Shown: piece after piece, positions 51,693-61,677 of the stretch
Layout of the letters: each line of letters opens with the position of its first letter
Numbering within the stretch: the first letter of the stretch is position 1
NCBI GenBank assembly: GCA_963803015.1
Contig: CAWDKV010000003.1
Span: 248,001 to 312,000 of the forward strand
DNA from: Berkiella sp963803015
GTDB lineage: Bacteria; Pseudomonadota; Gammaproteobacteria; Berkiellales; Berkiellaceae
DNA: 64,000 nt
Direction: 5' to 3'
Made by a program: the position numbers and the translations under genes
Notes under the pieces: generated by a model
What the model was told of the DNA's origin: nothing
The model's input: only the letters and a program-made list of their open reading frames with translations
Database searches by the model: none

Positions 51693-52967
51693 TTAAACAG
51701 CCTCTAATATTGCCGCAACACCCATTCCTCCTGCGGTGCATATTGAAACAAGACCTCTGCCATTTCCTTTTTCGTGTAGCATTTTGGCGAGCGTCCCTAA
51801 TATTCTGGCTCCTGTCGCGGCAAAAGGGTGGCCTAAAGAAATACTGCTCCCCTTTATATTGATTTTAGATTGATCAATTGAGCCAAGTGCGCTATCTCGA
51901 TTAAGGACGCGTTTACAGTAATCTTCTGTTTCCCATGCTTTTAAATTACAAAGGACTTGTCCAGCGAACGCCTCATGTATTTCATAAAAATCGAAGTCTT
52001 GTAAAGATAAATTATTTCTTTTCAGAAGATTACTCACTGCACTGGTGGGTGCCATCAGTAAACCTTCTCCATGGACAAAATCTACGGCAGAAGATTCTGC
52101 ATCGACAAATCTTGCTAGTAAAGGATAATGATGACGCTTAGCATAATCCTCACTGCTCAGAAAAACGGTCGCGGCGCCATCTGTTAATGGGCTGCTATTT
52201 CCTGCTGTGATCGTGCCCTTGTCAGTGAAATCAAATTCAGTTTTTAGTTTGGCTAATTTTTCTAATGAGGTATCGTTACGCAGAATTTTATCGCGCTTTA
52301 AACCCATAAAATCTATAACCAGATCGTCATAAAATCCTTGATTATAGGCCGCAACGCCATTTTGATGACTTTTAAGCGCTAATTTATCTTGTGCTTCTCG
52401 TGTGATATGCCATTCTTTCACCATTTTTTCGCAATGTTGCCCCATAGATAAACCGGTGCGAGGTTCAACGACAGCGGGATATATGAGTTTAAAATCGGAT
52501 GGTCTGAATGAGGATAAGATTTTTATCTTAGATAAGGTGTCTTTGGTGTAGTATAAAGCCATCAATTTTTGGGTCAGTGTTCGGCTGATGAGTATAGGTA
52601 AATCACTATTGCTATCACATCCTCCTGCAATACCATTTTCAATTTGAAAATTGGAAATTTTAAGCGCAATTTGCCTTGCCGCTTCCAGACTTGTGCCGCA
52701 AGCTCTTTGAAGGTTATAAGCTGGGGTGTGAGGGGAAAGTGTGGTGCCAAGTACACATTCACGTGCTAAATTCCAATTAGAAGAGCTATTGATAACGGCG
52801 CCTAGAGCAACATCACCAAGCACTTGACCTTCTAATTGCATTTTATTTACTAGCGCCTGTAGCGTTGTGGTCATTAATTCTTGGAGTGTGCAATTTTTGT
52901 AGTCGGTCATTGATTTTGCAAAAGGTATTCTTGCACTTCCTACAATATAAGCCTCTCTGGTTTTCAT
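51693..52967 (-). CDS. Acetyl-CoA acyltransferase (thiolase), FadI/AtoB-type
   Basis: The 424 residues show the thiolase triad: NLQRACGTSLEAARQIA (nucleophile Cys), HEAFAGQVLCNLKAWE (His), GHPFAATGARILG and SICTAGGMGVAAI (second Cys). The N-terminal YIVGSARIPFAKS is typical. The length favours the FadI-like branch for beta-oxidation; AtoB-like biosynthetic use is possible. The start at 52967 is chosen for its nearby AGGGA site; a longer start at 52994 exists. Monocistronic and divergent from the hydrolase gene. Confidence 0.9.
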   Translation of the reverse strand: MKTREAYIVGSARIPFAKSMTDYKNCTLQELMTTTLQALVNKMQLEGQVLGDVALGAVINSSSNWNLARECVLGTTLSPHTPAYNLQRACGTSLEAARQIALKISNFQIENGIAGGCDSNSDLPILISRTLTQKLMALYYTKDTLSKIKILSSFRPSDFKLIYPAVVEPRTGLSMGQHCEKMVKEWHITREAQDKLALKSHQNGVAAYNQGFYDDLVIDFMGLKRDKILRNDTSLEKLAKLKTEFDFTDKGTITAGNSSPLTDGAATVFLSSEDYAKRHHYPLLARFVDAESSAVDFVHGEGLLMAPTSAVSNLLKRNNLSLQDFDFYEIHEAFAGQVLCNLKAWETEDYCKRVLNRDSALGSIDQSKINIKGSSISLGHPFAATGARILGTLAKMLHEKGNGRGLVSICTAGGMGVAAILEAV

Positions 52968-53093
52968 CAATAAAATCCCTGTATATAAAAACAATAGAAA
53001 ATATAATGGATGTTTCTAAAGATAAGTATAGTTTTTAACATGGTCTACTATATTATTAATTCTCAAAAAAGCACCAATTCGGAGTAGATAAAC

Positions 53094-53921
53094 ATGAACA
53101 GTCAAGTCGCAGAGGTGAATGGGATCAAAATGCACTATCTCATCGAAGGTAAAGGTGACCCCATTGTCTTGCTACATGGTTATGCGCAAACGAGTCACAT
53201 GTGGCTGCCGTTAATAGCAGAGCTTGCTAAGACGCACACAGTTGTTGCGCCTGATTTACGTGGATTTGGCCAATCTTCAAAGCCATTGCAAGGCTATGAC
53301 AAAAAGACAATGGCTCAAGATATCTATGCGCTGGTGTCTTCGCTAGGATATACCCAAATACAGCTAGTTGGTCATGATATTGGACTCATGGTGGCTTATG
53401 CTTATGCTGCTCAATTTCCAGAAACGGTGGAGCGCATTGTCTTAATGGATGCTTTTCTACCAGGCGTGGGTGAATGGAAAAAAGTTTGGTTGTTGCGTGA
53501 TCTTTGGCATTTTCACTTTTATGGTGAAACACCTCTCAAGCTTGTCGCTGGCCGTGAACGGATCTACTTAGAACATTTTTGGAACGATTTTGCTGCTGAC
53601 AGCACGAGATCTGTATCGGAAAAGGATCGTCGTATTTATGCAGAGGCTTACGCTCAACCTAATGCTATGCAAGCAGGATTTGAAGTGTTTCGTGCTTTTG
53701 AGAAAGATGCCGCTGATTTTGAAAAATTTGCCAAGACAAAACTTACTATGCCCATACTTGTAATGACTGGTGAGAAAGGATCAGGCGAATTTCTTATTCA
53801 GCAAGCGCGGATGGTAGATGACAACGTTAAAGGGCTGATTGTCAAAGGGAGTGGTCATTGGCTTATTGATGAGGCGCCTGAGCAAGTTATTTCGGCTTTG
53901 GTCTCTTTTTTAACAAAGTAA
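53094..53921 (+). CDS. Alpha/beta hydrolase, epoxide hydrolase / haloacetate dehalogenase-like
   Basis: The 275 residues show the alpha/beta hydrolase fold: PIVLLHGYAQTSHMWLPL (HG oxyanion), VVAPDLRGFGQSSKP, QLVGHDIGLMVAYAYA with Asp as nucleophile, and the late GSGHWLIDEAPEQVI with the catalytic His. An Asp nucleophile in GHDIG groups it with epoxide hydrolases and dehalogenases rather than Ser esterases. The substrate is unknown. An A/G-rich site lies before the ATG. Confidence 0.88.
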   Translation: MNSQVAEVNGIKMHYLIEGKGDPIVLLHGYAQTSHMWLPLIAELAKTHTVVAPDLRGFGQSSKPLQGYDKKTMAQDIYALVSSLGYTQIQLVGHDIGLMVAYAYAAQFPETVERIVLMDAFLPGVGEWKKVWLLRDLWHFHFYGETPLKLVAGRERIYLEHFWNDFAADSTRSVSEKDRRIYAEAYAQPNAMQAGFEVFRAFEKDAADFEKFAKTKLTMPILVMTGEKGSGEFLIQQARMVDDNVKGLIVKGSGHWLIDEAPEQVISALVSFLTK

Positions 53922-54184
53922 TAACCCATATTAGAGAAGAAGTACCCCTTTTTCTATATCTCAATATCAATAAATAATGTGTAACTAACTTGTTTAGCAG
54001 CATGTTTATCTGTATTATCTAGCCCACAAAATTCTCATTTTACCATTTAAATAGATAAAGTAGTTTGCATAACGACCAAAACGTGCATTTAATACAAAGT
54101 GAGTGCCATATTTAGGGATAAATAGGGTGCGTTTTACAGGAGGTTCTGACAACAATAAATATCAATTGATCTGAGGGCGAAATT

Positions 54185-55693
54185 TTGAGTTTAAATAAAA
54201 TGGGGTATGCATTTATGCTCCCTTTATTGATATTAGGAATTATCCCTCCTTTATTTATAGCCAAAATGGATGTGTTACTTGCGCTACGCGTCTTTCCCGT
54301 TTGGTTAAATCTGGCTTGGCCTTTGATTCTTACCTTGAGCGTTGTCACTTTTAGCATAACAATAGTCTATCAAGCTATGAAAAAACCTCATCCCACTTAT
54401 AACCCTCTCAATGCAAAACCTTATCCGCCAGCGCTTTATCAGCAGTTATATGCTGCGATTCAAAAACATAATGATAGAAGAGATCTAGGATTTTTAGAAA
54501 CGTTTATACATGTACTGGCAAAACATCGGCTGTTTATTGATAGAGAAGGCGTTTTGGCATTCAATCCTGTTGCTGAACCCAATCTTCATTATGATGCAAG
54601 TGAAGCGCAGCTTATCGCGAGAGCTCTTTTCAAAATGGCAAAAGATTTACCAGAAGATAAGCTGTCAGAAAAATACCTATGTGCTCAAAAGGGCATTTTT
54701 TATTTATTGAAAGCTTTTTCACGTTTAAACCCTACATTAGAAGTTCTGAAAGTAAAATGGGATTTTCTTTGCTACTGTTATGAAATCAATGGCAAAATGA
54801 TGGCTGAAGATAATCAGCAGTCGCCTGATAAAGCCTCTACCATTATTCAAAGAGCTTTCAGAAAGCATATCTATAGAAAAGCGATTAAAGTAGGCTCTCT
54901 TCGTCCTATCGAACTCAATGCATTATCGCTCTCTCCAGAACAAACCACCTTTTTAACACCACCCATTCCAAAGCCAGTAAAATTCTTATCTGGTATTCAA
55001 AAGAAAGAATGGGCAAAAAAAGCTTGGCACAAATATCAGTCGTTAGCTTCCAAAATGGCTGAATTGGTTGTCTTTAGGACTCATGGCACTTTTTTAAGGC
55101 AATTATCTGGCGTTGTTACTCGGTTTAATGAATATCTACATTCGCTCCCTCAAGCACAGAGATCTTTTATACTAGTCGTACCAAAATCTCCTTGTAGTAA
55201 TCGTTGGGTAACCGCATTTGGTTTAAAATACTTGACGAAATTACCTGAAGCCATTGTTGAGATTAATGAGGTCAAAGAATATATCAAGAAGAACCCTCAA
55301 GTGAAGCATTTGGTTTATATGGATGATGCCATCTATTCGGGACGTCAATTAAGCGGGTATTTAGAAGCTTCAAATTGTGGACCAAGCCAAGTCGTGATAG
55401 CTCCTTTTTATCAATCCACAGGCATGACGAGATTTAATAAAAAAGTGGTTAAAATTCTGGGTGAACGTATGTTAACACCTGATGACTTGTATCAAAGTAA
55501 ATTATGGTCTTTTGAGGAACGAACGTTTTTTAATGATACCTTTCCTCAAGATTGGTCTTCCCCCTCATCTAAAGTAGGTGTTTATTTTCAACATCGGATG
55601 GCAGATAGCGCTTCGACATTTTTAAACTCACTGGTATTTGACAAGTCTCTTATTCCAGAAGAACCTCTCAAACCCTACTACCAAAAGCCTTAA
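54185..55693 (+). CDS. Effector-like protein with an IQ motif and a PRTase-like loop
   Basis: The 502 residues start at TTG with GAGGG 8 nt upstream (ATG at 54200 is an alternative). Two hydrophobic helices open it (LPLLILGIIPPLFIA; LAWPLILTLSVVTFSITIVY). Residues 221-234 (IQRAFRKHIYRKAI) fit the calmodulin-binding IQ pattern IQxxxRxxxxRxxI exactly. Residues 374-390 (KHLVYMDDAIYSGRQLS) resemble the phosphoribosyltransferase PRPP loop (DDxxxTG). The fold around it is unfamiliar. Combination of membrane anchor, IQ and PRTase-like loop suggests a host-directed protein; nothing proves secretion. It is flanked by the hydrolase gene and the convergent ankyrin gene. Confidence 0.62.
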   Translation: MSLNKMGYAFMLPLLILGIIPPLFIAKMDVLLALRVFPVWLNLAWPLILTLSVVTFSITIVYQAMKKPHPTYNPLNAKPYPPALYQQLYAAIQKHNDRRDLGFLETFIHVLAKHRLFIDREGVLAFNPVAEPNLHYDASEAQLIARALFKMAKDLPEDKLSEKYLCAQKGIFYLLKAFSRLNPTLEVLKVKWDFLCYCYEINGKMMAEDNQQSPDKASTIIQRAFRKHIYRKAIKVGSLRPIELNALSLSPEQTTFLTPPIPKPVKFLSGIQKKEWAKKAWHKYQSLASKMAELVVFRTHGTFLRQLSGVVTRFNEYLHSLPQAQRSFILVVPKSPCSNRWVTAFGLKYLTKLPEAIVEINEVKEYIKKNPQVKHLVYMDDAIYSGRQLSGYLEASNCGPSQVVIAPFYQSTGMTRFNKKVVKILGERMLTPDDLYQSKLWSFEERTFFNDTFPQDWSSPSSKVGVYFQHRMADSASTFLNSLVFDKSLIPEEPLKPYYQKP

Positions 55694-55715
55694 TTGCCTT
55701 TCGGGCAGCGTAGTA

Positions 55716-57173
55716 TTATTCAAAGAGTGAGAGTGAATGAGGTGTTTCATGCAAAATGGGGGCAGATATATTCTGCAAAGGGAGAATAGATTCTGCCAAC
55801 GTAAGCTGAGTCACGGCACTGTTGTGGGGTGTGACATCCAGACCTTTAATGCAATCTTGATCTAAGGTAATACAATCTTTAATAGCAATTGTTGATGTAG
55901 ATGTAGATTTAGAGAGAGGAACCTTTTGAAAGGAAGAGAGATCTAATTCAGCATCATCATTTACTTTAAAATTTTTCTCTAATATGGGTTGTTTCGCTTT
56001 TTCTAGAAAATGGACCATGTCTGGATGGTGATAACGATAAGCTAATTTTTGTGCCGAGTTACCGTTATAATCTACCATACGAATATCAGCGCCATGTTGC
56101 ACAAGCAGTGATGCTATATCAATGTGGCCTTTTTGTGCAGCCAGCATAAGAGGTGTTTTGCCATCATTCGATCTTTGAATGTTAGCCTCCAACCCATTTT
56201 CTAGCAACAAAGAAGTGAGATCGGTATAACCATCGGTGACTGCCATCAGTAAAGCTTTTTTGCCATAAGTATGAATAAGAGAGCTTTGGTTAACATGATC
56301 AGTAGATAATAAGGTATAAATAGGCTTCAGATCATGCGTCTCCAGTGCTAATTTTAAAAAAGTTTCTGCTGCACGATAATGAATATTTAAAGAGGATGGA
56401 TTAGGACTCTCTATTGTACGATCTGAGTAAGAGGGCTCTTTTTGTGTAAATTGATAAAGAGAGAAATCACGCAATTCGGAATCGTGCCCTAATGCATTAT
56501 AAATGCGCTGACTAATCGTTTTGGAGGAATAACTCTCAAAAGGACCTTGCGCGTTATTGCAATCATAAAAAGTATAAGTACCTTCTGAATTAATATAAAC
56601 GCTGATAGCGTGCCCACCTAATTTAGAATAAACCCCTAGATCAAGCCATGCATTTTTCCAGGAACTAGCAATCCGTAACATATCAGGCAGCACGGAACGA
56701 TTGATCATATCTGTACTGACAAAGGCAAACACTTTATGTAGATCATTTTTGTTATCTTCAACGAATTGCCATTGTTCAGCTCTATGATCCTGGGCTAATT
56801 TACCGTTATCAAAAGATTTAGTGTTGAGATGTGAAAACCAAGCTACATCATTAATGGTTTGCTCAAATAATTGTTTACCATTGGCATATTTATTTTTTAA
56901 AGTTGCTGACATCCCATAATTACTATTAAGAGAATGAATATGGTTATCCCAGCGTGCGATATAGTTCAAGATATCTTTGAATTCTTGTCCCTTTTTGATG
57001 CCGTTGTAGTAAGAAAATAAAAAAGACCAACCATTACAGTCACCCTTTTCATTAAGGTATACCTCACGCGGCTTTCCCTCTTTCATGCCTATCTGAGAGA
57101 GATAGCTATTGAATTTGTAATGAATATTTGCTTGAGAAATATCATTATAGGAATGATGTTTGTAAGAGGGCAT
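55716..57173 (-). CDS. Ankyrin-repeat protein with a papain-like (C58-type) cysteine protease domain
   Basis: The 485 residues have two recognisable parts. N-terminal: GDCNGWSFLFSYYNG (C46), KLGGHAISVYIN (H188) and YTFYDCNNAQGPF (D204), the C...H...D order and motif shapes of YopT/AvrPphB-type C58 peptidases. Residues about 295-395 are three ankyrin repeats (KKALLMAVTDGYTDLTSLLL, GKTPLMLAAQKGHIDIASLL then VQHGAD, NSAQKLAYRYHHPDMVHFL). The Ser/Thr-rich tail follows. This resembles Legionella/Coxiella ankyrin effectors. The catalytic assignment is by motif only. Upstream, 57174-57455 holds nothing convincing. Confidence 0.72.
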   Translation of the reverse strand: MPSYKHHSYNDISQANIHYKFNSYLSQIGMKEGKPREVYLNEKGDCNGWSFLFSYYNGIKKGQEFKDILNYIARWDNHIHSLNSNYGMSATLKNKYANGKQLFEQTINDVAWFSHLNTKSFDNGKLAQDHRAEQWQFVEDNKNDLHKVFAFVSTDMINRSVLPDMLRIASSWKNAWLDLGVYSKLGGHAISVYINSEGTYTFYDCNNAQGPFESYSSKTISQRIYNALGHDSELRDFSLYQFTQKEPSYSDRTIESPNPSSLNIHYRAAETFLKLALETHDLKPIYTLLSTDHVNQSSLIHTYGKKALLMAVTDGYTDLTSLLLENGLEANIQRSNDGKTPLMLAAQKGHIDIASLLVQHGADIRMVDYNGNSAQKLAYRYHHPDMVHFLEKAKQPILEKNFKVNDDAELDLSSFQKVPLSKSTSTSTIAIKDCITLDQDCIKGLDVTPHNSAVTQLTLAESILPLQNISAPILHETPHSLSLFE

Positions 57174-57455
57174 TGGCTGTTTTACCTGTCTTGTTCACCA
57201 AATAAGAGTTAGCAATCTTACAGTCAAGAACCGGATCTTGCAACCGTTTATCGTTAAAATTGTTGTGAATATCAGTATTTTTATTAAAATAAGGGTTAGG
57301 TAGCGAGGATATGCAAGCTTTGCATACTATAATATTATTACTTTTCTTGCTGTGGAGCTGTGGATAAGAAGCTATTGCCAAGTTTATTCATAGCGCGTTA
57401 TACGAGTGCACTAACAGCCATATAACGCCAACCATAAACTGCGCCTTCGTTGTTA

Positions 57456-58007
57456 TTAAGACGCGTGTTTTTTCACCCAAGCAATATATTGATCCATCCA
57501 GTTTTGGAAGAATTTTTTGTTGCTTGCACCGATATTCCCATCTGCATCGAATAGTTCTTCTTTTGCTTGAATATAAGCTTCGGGTTGGCCAAGGGTTTGT
57601 ACATCCAAATAAGATAGAATATTACGCAAATGCTGTTGAGCCAGTGCCGTTCCTATTGCGCCAAGTGAAGTGCCCAACAAACCAGCTGGTTTACCCGCCC
57701 AAGCGTTTTGACCATAAGGGCGTGAAGCGTGATCGATTGCATTCTTGAGGACACCAGGAACAGAACGGTTGTACTCTGCTGTGACAAACAGCAAGCCTTT
57801 AGCGTCAGTAATTTCAGCTTTCAGTCGCTTGACCGATGCCGCTTGATTAGCATCGTCATCTTGGTTGTAAAGGGGCAAATCACTGATTTGTACTTGTTTA
57901 AATGAGAATTCCGGCGGGGCTAATTTTACAACTGCATTTGCTAGTTTACGGTTGAACGAATCTTTGCGAAGACTGCCGACAATGACAGCAATGGGGTATT
58001 GATTCAT
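57456..58007 (-). CDS. NADPH-dependent FMN reductase (chromate reductase-like)
   Basis: The 183 residues show the flavodoxin-like FMN reductase fold: VIVGSLRKDSFNRKLANAVV (FMN phosphate loop), FVTAEYNRSVPGVLKNAIDH and AGLLGTSLGAIGTALAQQHL. Relatives (ChrR/YieF) reduce quinones, chromate and azo compounds and limit one-electron redox cycling. Single gene, between the ankyrin gene and the large helical protein gene. Confidence 0.92.
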   Translation of the reverse strand: MNQYPIAVIVGSLRKDSFNRKLANAVVKLAPPEFSFKQVQISDLPLYNQDDDANQAASVKRLKAEITDAKGLLFVTAEYNRSVPGVLKNAIDHASRPYGQNAWAGKPAGLLGTSLGAIGTALAQQHLRNILSYLDVQTLGQPEAYIQAKEELFDADGNIGASNKKFFQNWMDQYIAWVKKHAS

Positions 58008-58267
58008 CGTAATTATCCTATAAAAGTTAGAAATGAATGAGATGATCTTTACCTTAACACAATTATAAAGAGAGGACTAAATGTTGCAAAGCAGCTTTCC
58101 TTTGAAAGCCAAATAGATGCAAGGTCAATTTGGATATGTAACAAAGTGGAGATGGGAAATACAGTTGAGAAAGTAATTGGAGGCTAGTGATGGGTGAGGG
58201 ACTGGTCTGCAGACATGTATTTTTTTAAGAAACACAATACTGCAGGCCTAATCTTTTGTCCCTTTAC

Positions 58268-60085
58268 TTAATGTAAAACAGCTTTACGTTTTTTATCGGT
58301 GTGTCCATCATCTGAATTGCGGGGTGTATTACCCGGTGTGCGCTCACGTTTATCTGCGCGCACCCAAGAAGTGGAGAGCGGTGGCGCTGGTAGAGGAACT
58401 TCCTCCATTTTTTGTGGCTCTTTTGACAAAGAGTTCCGTTTTGTATTTTCCAGAGCGCCAGCAATGAAAGCCTGCAATTTATCTGTACTTTTTCTATCCT
58501 TGCTTTGTCTTTCAGCTTCTACCTTTTCCTGTGCTAAAGATAAAACCTCACTATTTCCATAAAGCTCGGCTAACCCCTCAGCATCAAGAGGAGCATTTTT
58601 ACCAGGCAAGAATTTTGTCATCAGTCCTTTTAATCCCGTTCCTTTTCTTTCGTACTTGGTGGTGGTTGCTTTAAGATCGGCACCTTCTCGCAGGACACAT
58701 TCGAGTTGTTCCTGTAGTGCTTGTTTATTCTCGTTGGTAGAAGTCAGAAGTCGATGCAAGAGCGTTTGCTCATCAATCACCTCTAGCATAATAGGAGCCA
58801 CAATTTTAGTGATTTGAATTTCGAGATTGAGAATGATTTCTTCTTTGTCCGCTTTGTTTGTATTAACAACATTATGTACTAACGGTACAGCGCATTCTTC
58901 AAAAAGAGTGCGTAAATTGGCTGCTGCATCCCGGTAGCTTCGCATGACTGGAGAATTTTCTTCAAACATTTTTTCAACGATGCTCAAAATTTCTGTTACC
59001 GCAACAATTCTTGATTGGATAGGTGTTAATTCTTTATCTAAATCAAGCAAGGGAGTGAGATCGGGAAGGGGATCTTTAATGATGATAAGAAGTAAATTAT
59101 GGATCATTTCTTCGCTTTGAGTAATAAGCAGTTTAATTTGTTCAGGTGTTAGTTTGGTATTGCTTTCAATTAATTTTTGATCTAACTCTTTGAGCGTCTT
59201 TAAAACTCTTTGATAGACTGCGAACCAACTGGTTTGTGTTTCTCTCTTAAAACCTGCCTGAAATTTTTCAATAATAGCGGAAATTTGCTGAATTGTTGCT
59301 TTAAGCTGGAATAGAGACATACAAGCTTCCACTAGAGATTGGACGACAGTGACAGCTTGTGAATTCATTTTCGTTGGCGTGTATTGTTTGTTAGCATCAT
59401 CAAGCGCTTCAACTAATGCATAAAAAGGGTTAATGGTTTGTGCTTTAGCAATTAAGACCACTTTTCGTTCTTTGGTTAAATTTTCTTCTTTGGGAGAATC
59501 TAACATCGGCACCCTAAAGAAATGCTCAAAGAATGCGTCACTGAAGACTATCTTTCCCTTTTTTGGAGATAATTTTTCAATTACGCTGTGAAAGAGAGGA
59601 AGAAACATCGGCACAACACATTTTGGAATAGTATAAAACAAGGCTTTTAGCTTATCTTCTAATTTAAGCTCCGAGGTCGATTTGGTCTTATACATATCCG
59701 CCACTTTTTCTTCATTAGAGAGCTTTCTTGCTCGAAGCGTTTCATCTAATTTTTGAGTAGGCGTCAAATTTTCCAATAATTTAAAGATTTCTTGGGTGTT
59801 TTTTTCTGTGGAAAAGGAAACTTCTGTTAGGAGCGCACTAGTCAATTGATAGGCAAACGATTTTGGATGAAAAACACCAGTGAGATTTTGAAGGAACTCA
59901 AAGTGTTTTTGTAAAATGATAGCATTAAATTTAGCAGCTTCATCATGTCCTAAAACATTGATGATACTTTTGGCTACAAATTGAAAAAAACCTTCCTGGG
60001 GCTCGTCCATCTGTACAAACTTGGTAAGAAAATCGTTTTGATCTGAAGTGAGATCATTAAAACCTAGTCTTCTAAAAGTTAGCAT
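58268..60085 (-). CDS. Large helical protein of unknown function, basic C-terminus
   Basis: The 605 residues are dominated by amphipathic helices (EEKVADMYKTKSTSELKLE, IQQISAIIEKFQAGFKRET, LIESNTKLTPEQIKLLI) without a recognised domain. The tail is Pro/Ser-rich (VPLPAPPLSTS) then basic (DKKRKAVLH), which looks like a nuclear-localisation-type cluster. The start codon at 60085 has AGGAG upstream. Composition and length suit a secreted effector of an intracellular bacterium; no stronger claim can be made. Confidence 0.6.
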   Translation of the reverse strand: MLTFRRLGFNDLTSDQNDFLTKFVQMDEPQEGFFQFVAKSIINVLGHDEAAKFNAIILQKHFEFLQNLTGVFHPKSFAYQLTSALLTEVSFSTEKNTQEIFKLLENLTPTQKLDETLRARKLSNEEKVADMYKTKSTSELKLEDKLKALFYTIPKCVVPMFLPLFHSVIEKLSPKKGKIVFSDAFFEHFFRVPMLDSPKEENLTKERKVVLIAKAQTINPFYALVEALDDANKQYTPTKMNSQAVTVVQSLVEACMSLFQLKATIQQISAIIEKFQAGFKRETQTSWFAVYQRVLKTLKELDQKLIESNTKLTPEQIKLLITQSEEMIHNLLLIIIKDPLPDLTPLLDLDKELTPIQSRIVAVTEILSIVEKMFEENSPVMRSYRDAAANLRTLFEECAVPLVHNVVNTNKADKEEIILNLEIQITKIVAPIMLEVIDEQTLLHRLLTSTNENKQALQEQLECVLREGADLKATTTKYERKGTGLKGLMTKFLPGKNAPLDAEGLAELYGNSEVLSLAQEKVEAERQSKDRKSTDKLQAFIAGALENTKRNSLSKEPQKMEEVPLPAPPLSTSWVRADKRERTPGNTPRNSDDGHTDKKRKAVLH

Positions 60086-60357
60086 ATCTTATTCTCCTGC
60101 ATGTATGCCAAGTAAAATGAGCGTAACATTGGGAATCGCTATGCTGGATTATAAATTGTCAGTAAATTTTGTATGTCGTTTAAAAAACGGCATCAGTAAA
60201 AATATGTTCCACTCTTTGGGTGTGCTTTCTAAATAGTTGTTTTTTAGCGTCAATGAAAATGAAGAAAGTCTGTTTCACAATGGTGATAAGGAGCATGATG
60301 AGAGTACAATCTGCTTGCAGTAGAAGTATCAGTTGAGTTGTGGAGGCGCGGGATTTC

Positions 60358-60978
60358 ATGAGTGATAAGTACACGAGTATAAAACAGCAAGTCGTAGTCT
60401 TAGTAATGACATTATTGCTGCCATGGGTGACACAGGCCCATGAAGATGTCCCTCCTCTGCCTGCTGAGGTATCGGCTTTTGTGCCAACAGATCATGATGT
60501 GATCAATTATACGGTTGGTGACTTAAATGGTGACGGTCGTAATGACGCTATCTTGGTTTTGAAAAAGCGCTCCCCTTTAAAACAATTGCCCGATGGTGTC
60601 CCTCTAGGACAACGTCCATTGCTGGTTTTACAACGCCAGATAGATGGTAAGCTGAAATTAGCCGCGCGGTGCGAGGAGGCGATAAAGTGCGAAGAATGTG
60701 GAGGCGTTTTTGGAGATCCATTTGAGGGTATAGAGACTAGCCGAAAAGGCTTTACCATTCTGCATTATGGTGGTTCGGCTTGGCGCTGGCGGGAAGATTT
60801 CCGCTTTGCATTCTCACGTCGAGATCAAACTTGGCAGCTCGTAGCGGTGGACACTTTAAATTACTATACGGGCGATCCCGAAAAAATGGAAGAACAGCAC
60901 TACCGCCCCTCTCGCGATTTTGGCCTTATTAACCTAGCAGATTTCAATGTGGATAACTGGGAAGGCAAAGGGAAGTGA
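60358..60978 (+). CDS. Exported protein with EF-hand-like / FG-GAP Ca-binding segment
   Basis: The 206 residues (ATG 60358; a GTG at 60340 is possible) start with a signal-like segment (QQVVVLVMTLLLPWVTQAHE). VGDLNGDGRNDAILVLKK is the DxNxDGxxD calcium-binding loop of FG-GAP/VCBS repeats. Later CEECGG and GSAWRWREDFRFAFSRRDQ follow, the latter recalling small periplasmic proteins of gammaproteobacteria. Two conserved-looking Cys pairs are present. Function unknown. GGAGG lies 12 nt before the ATG. Confidence 0.68.
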   Translation: MSDKYTSIKQQVVVLVMTLLLPWVTQAHEDVPPLPAEVSAFVPTDHDVINYTVGDLNGDGRNDAILVLKKRSPLKQLPDGVPLGQRPLLVLQRQIDGKLKLAARCEEAIKCEECGGVFGDPFEGIETSRKGFTILHYGGSAWRWREDFRFAFSRRDQTWQLVAVDTLNYYTGDPEKMEEQHYRPSRDFGLINLADFNVDNWEGKGK

Positions 60979-61170
60979 AGAAGAGGAGCCCTCTTGAGTG
61001 GCATTTAAAAGCGCGGACTTGCACAATAAATTTAAAGAGTGCTGTAATATTTAGCAGATTGTGTATTTTGATTAAAGAGCAGTATTATTCAAAATAGGCA
61101 TGATTAAATTACGTTGTTGTATGGACTTTAAGAGAGCATACACCTTCGTTTTTTGATTGGAGTAAATAAA

Positions 61171-61500
61171 ATGAAATATATCTTTCCTAGTGCTATTGGC
61201 TTTTTTTTAATGATTTTAAGTTTCTCTTCTTTTGCTGATAAAGTAATCATCACGGGTGAGCCTGTCGTGATTGAAAGGCAAGGAGATATATATGTTGCCC
61301 CTAAGACATTTAATCAATACAAATCTGAAACAGATTACCTCTATGTTACGATTGATAATGAAAAGAAAGTGTGTTACCTAGGAAAATATCCTGGCCTAAA
61401 TTTAGATGCTTCAGACATAATTGTTGATATTGATGGCAAAAAATATACCTGGAAATGTTATACATATGATCCAAAATATTTTGTTATACAAAAGAGATAG
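61171..61500 (+). CDS. Small secreted protein, tandem paralogue A
   Basis: The 109 residues start with a signal peptide (IFPSAIGFFLMILSFSSFAD). The mature part begins KVIITGEPVVIERQGDIYV and ends TWKCYTYDPKYFVIQKR, with two Cys (KVCYLGK, WKCYT). GGAG lies upstream of the ATG. No family recognised. Its paralogue follows 177 bp later, so a local duplication occurred. Both look periplasmic or secreted. Confidence 0.75.
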   Translation: MKYIFPSAIGFFLMILSFSSFADKVIITGEPVVIERQGDIYVAPKTFNQYKSETDYLYVTIDNEKKVCYLGKYPGLNLDASDIIVDIDGKKYTWKCYTYDPKYFVIQKR

Positions 61501-61677
61501 TAATAAGAATGTATTCGATGAGTAGCGTTAGTCTGATAAAAACAACTTAACGTACTAAAGGAAATAGATTAGGAAAACTAGGATGGTAGAGGTTTTTTGT
61601 CTGGAATAAATTTTAATAATATTTTAAAAATTAATCTATAATAAAATACTATTTATACTATTCCTTAAGGGGGATCT

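Noticed and set aside
57145..57381. A 78-residue frame before the ankyrin gene
   Set aside because: It overlaps the ankyrin start, has no ribosome-binding site or domain, and its composition looks non-coding.
60048..60236. A 62-residue plus-strand frame between two genes
   Set aside because: It overlaps the start of the large helical protein gene, with no site or homology.
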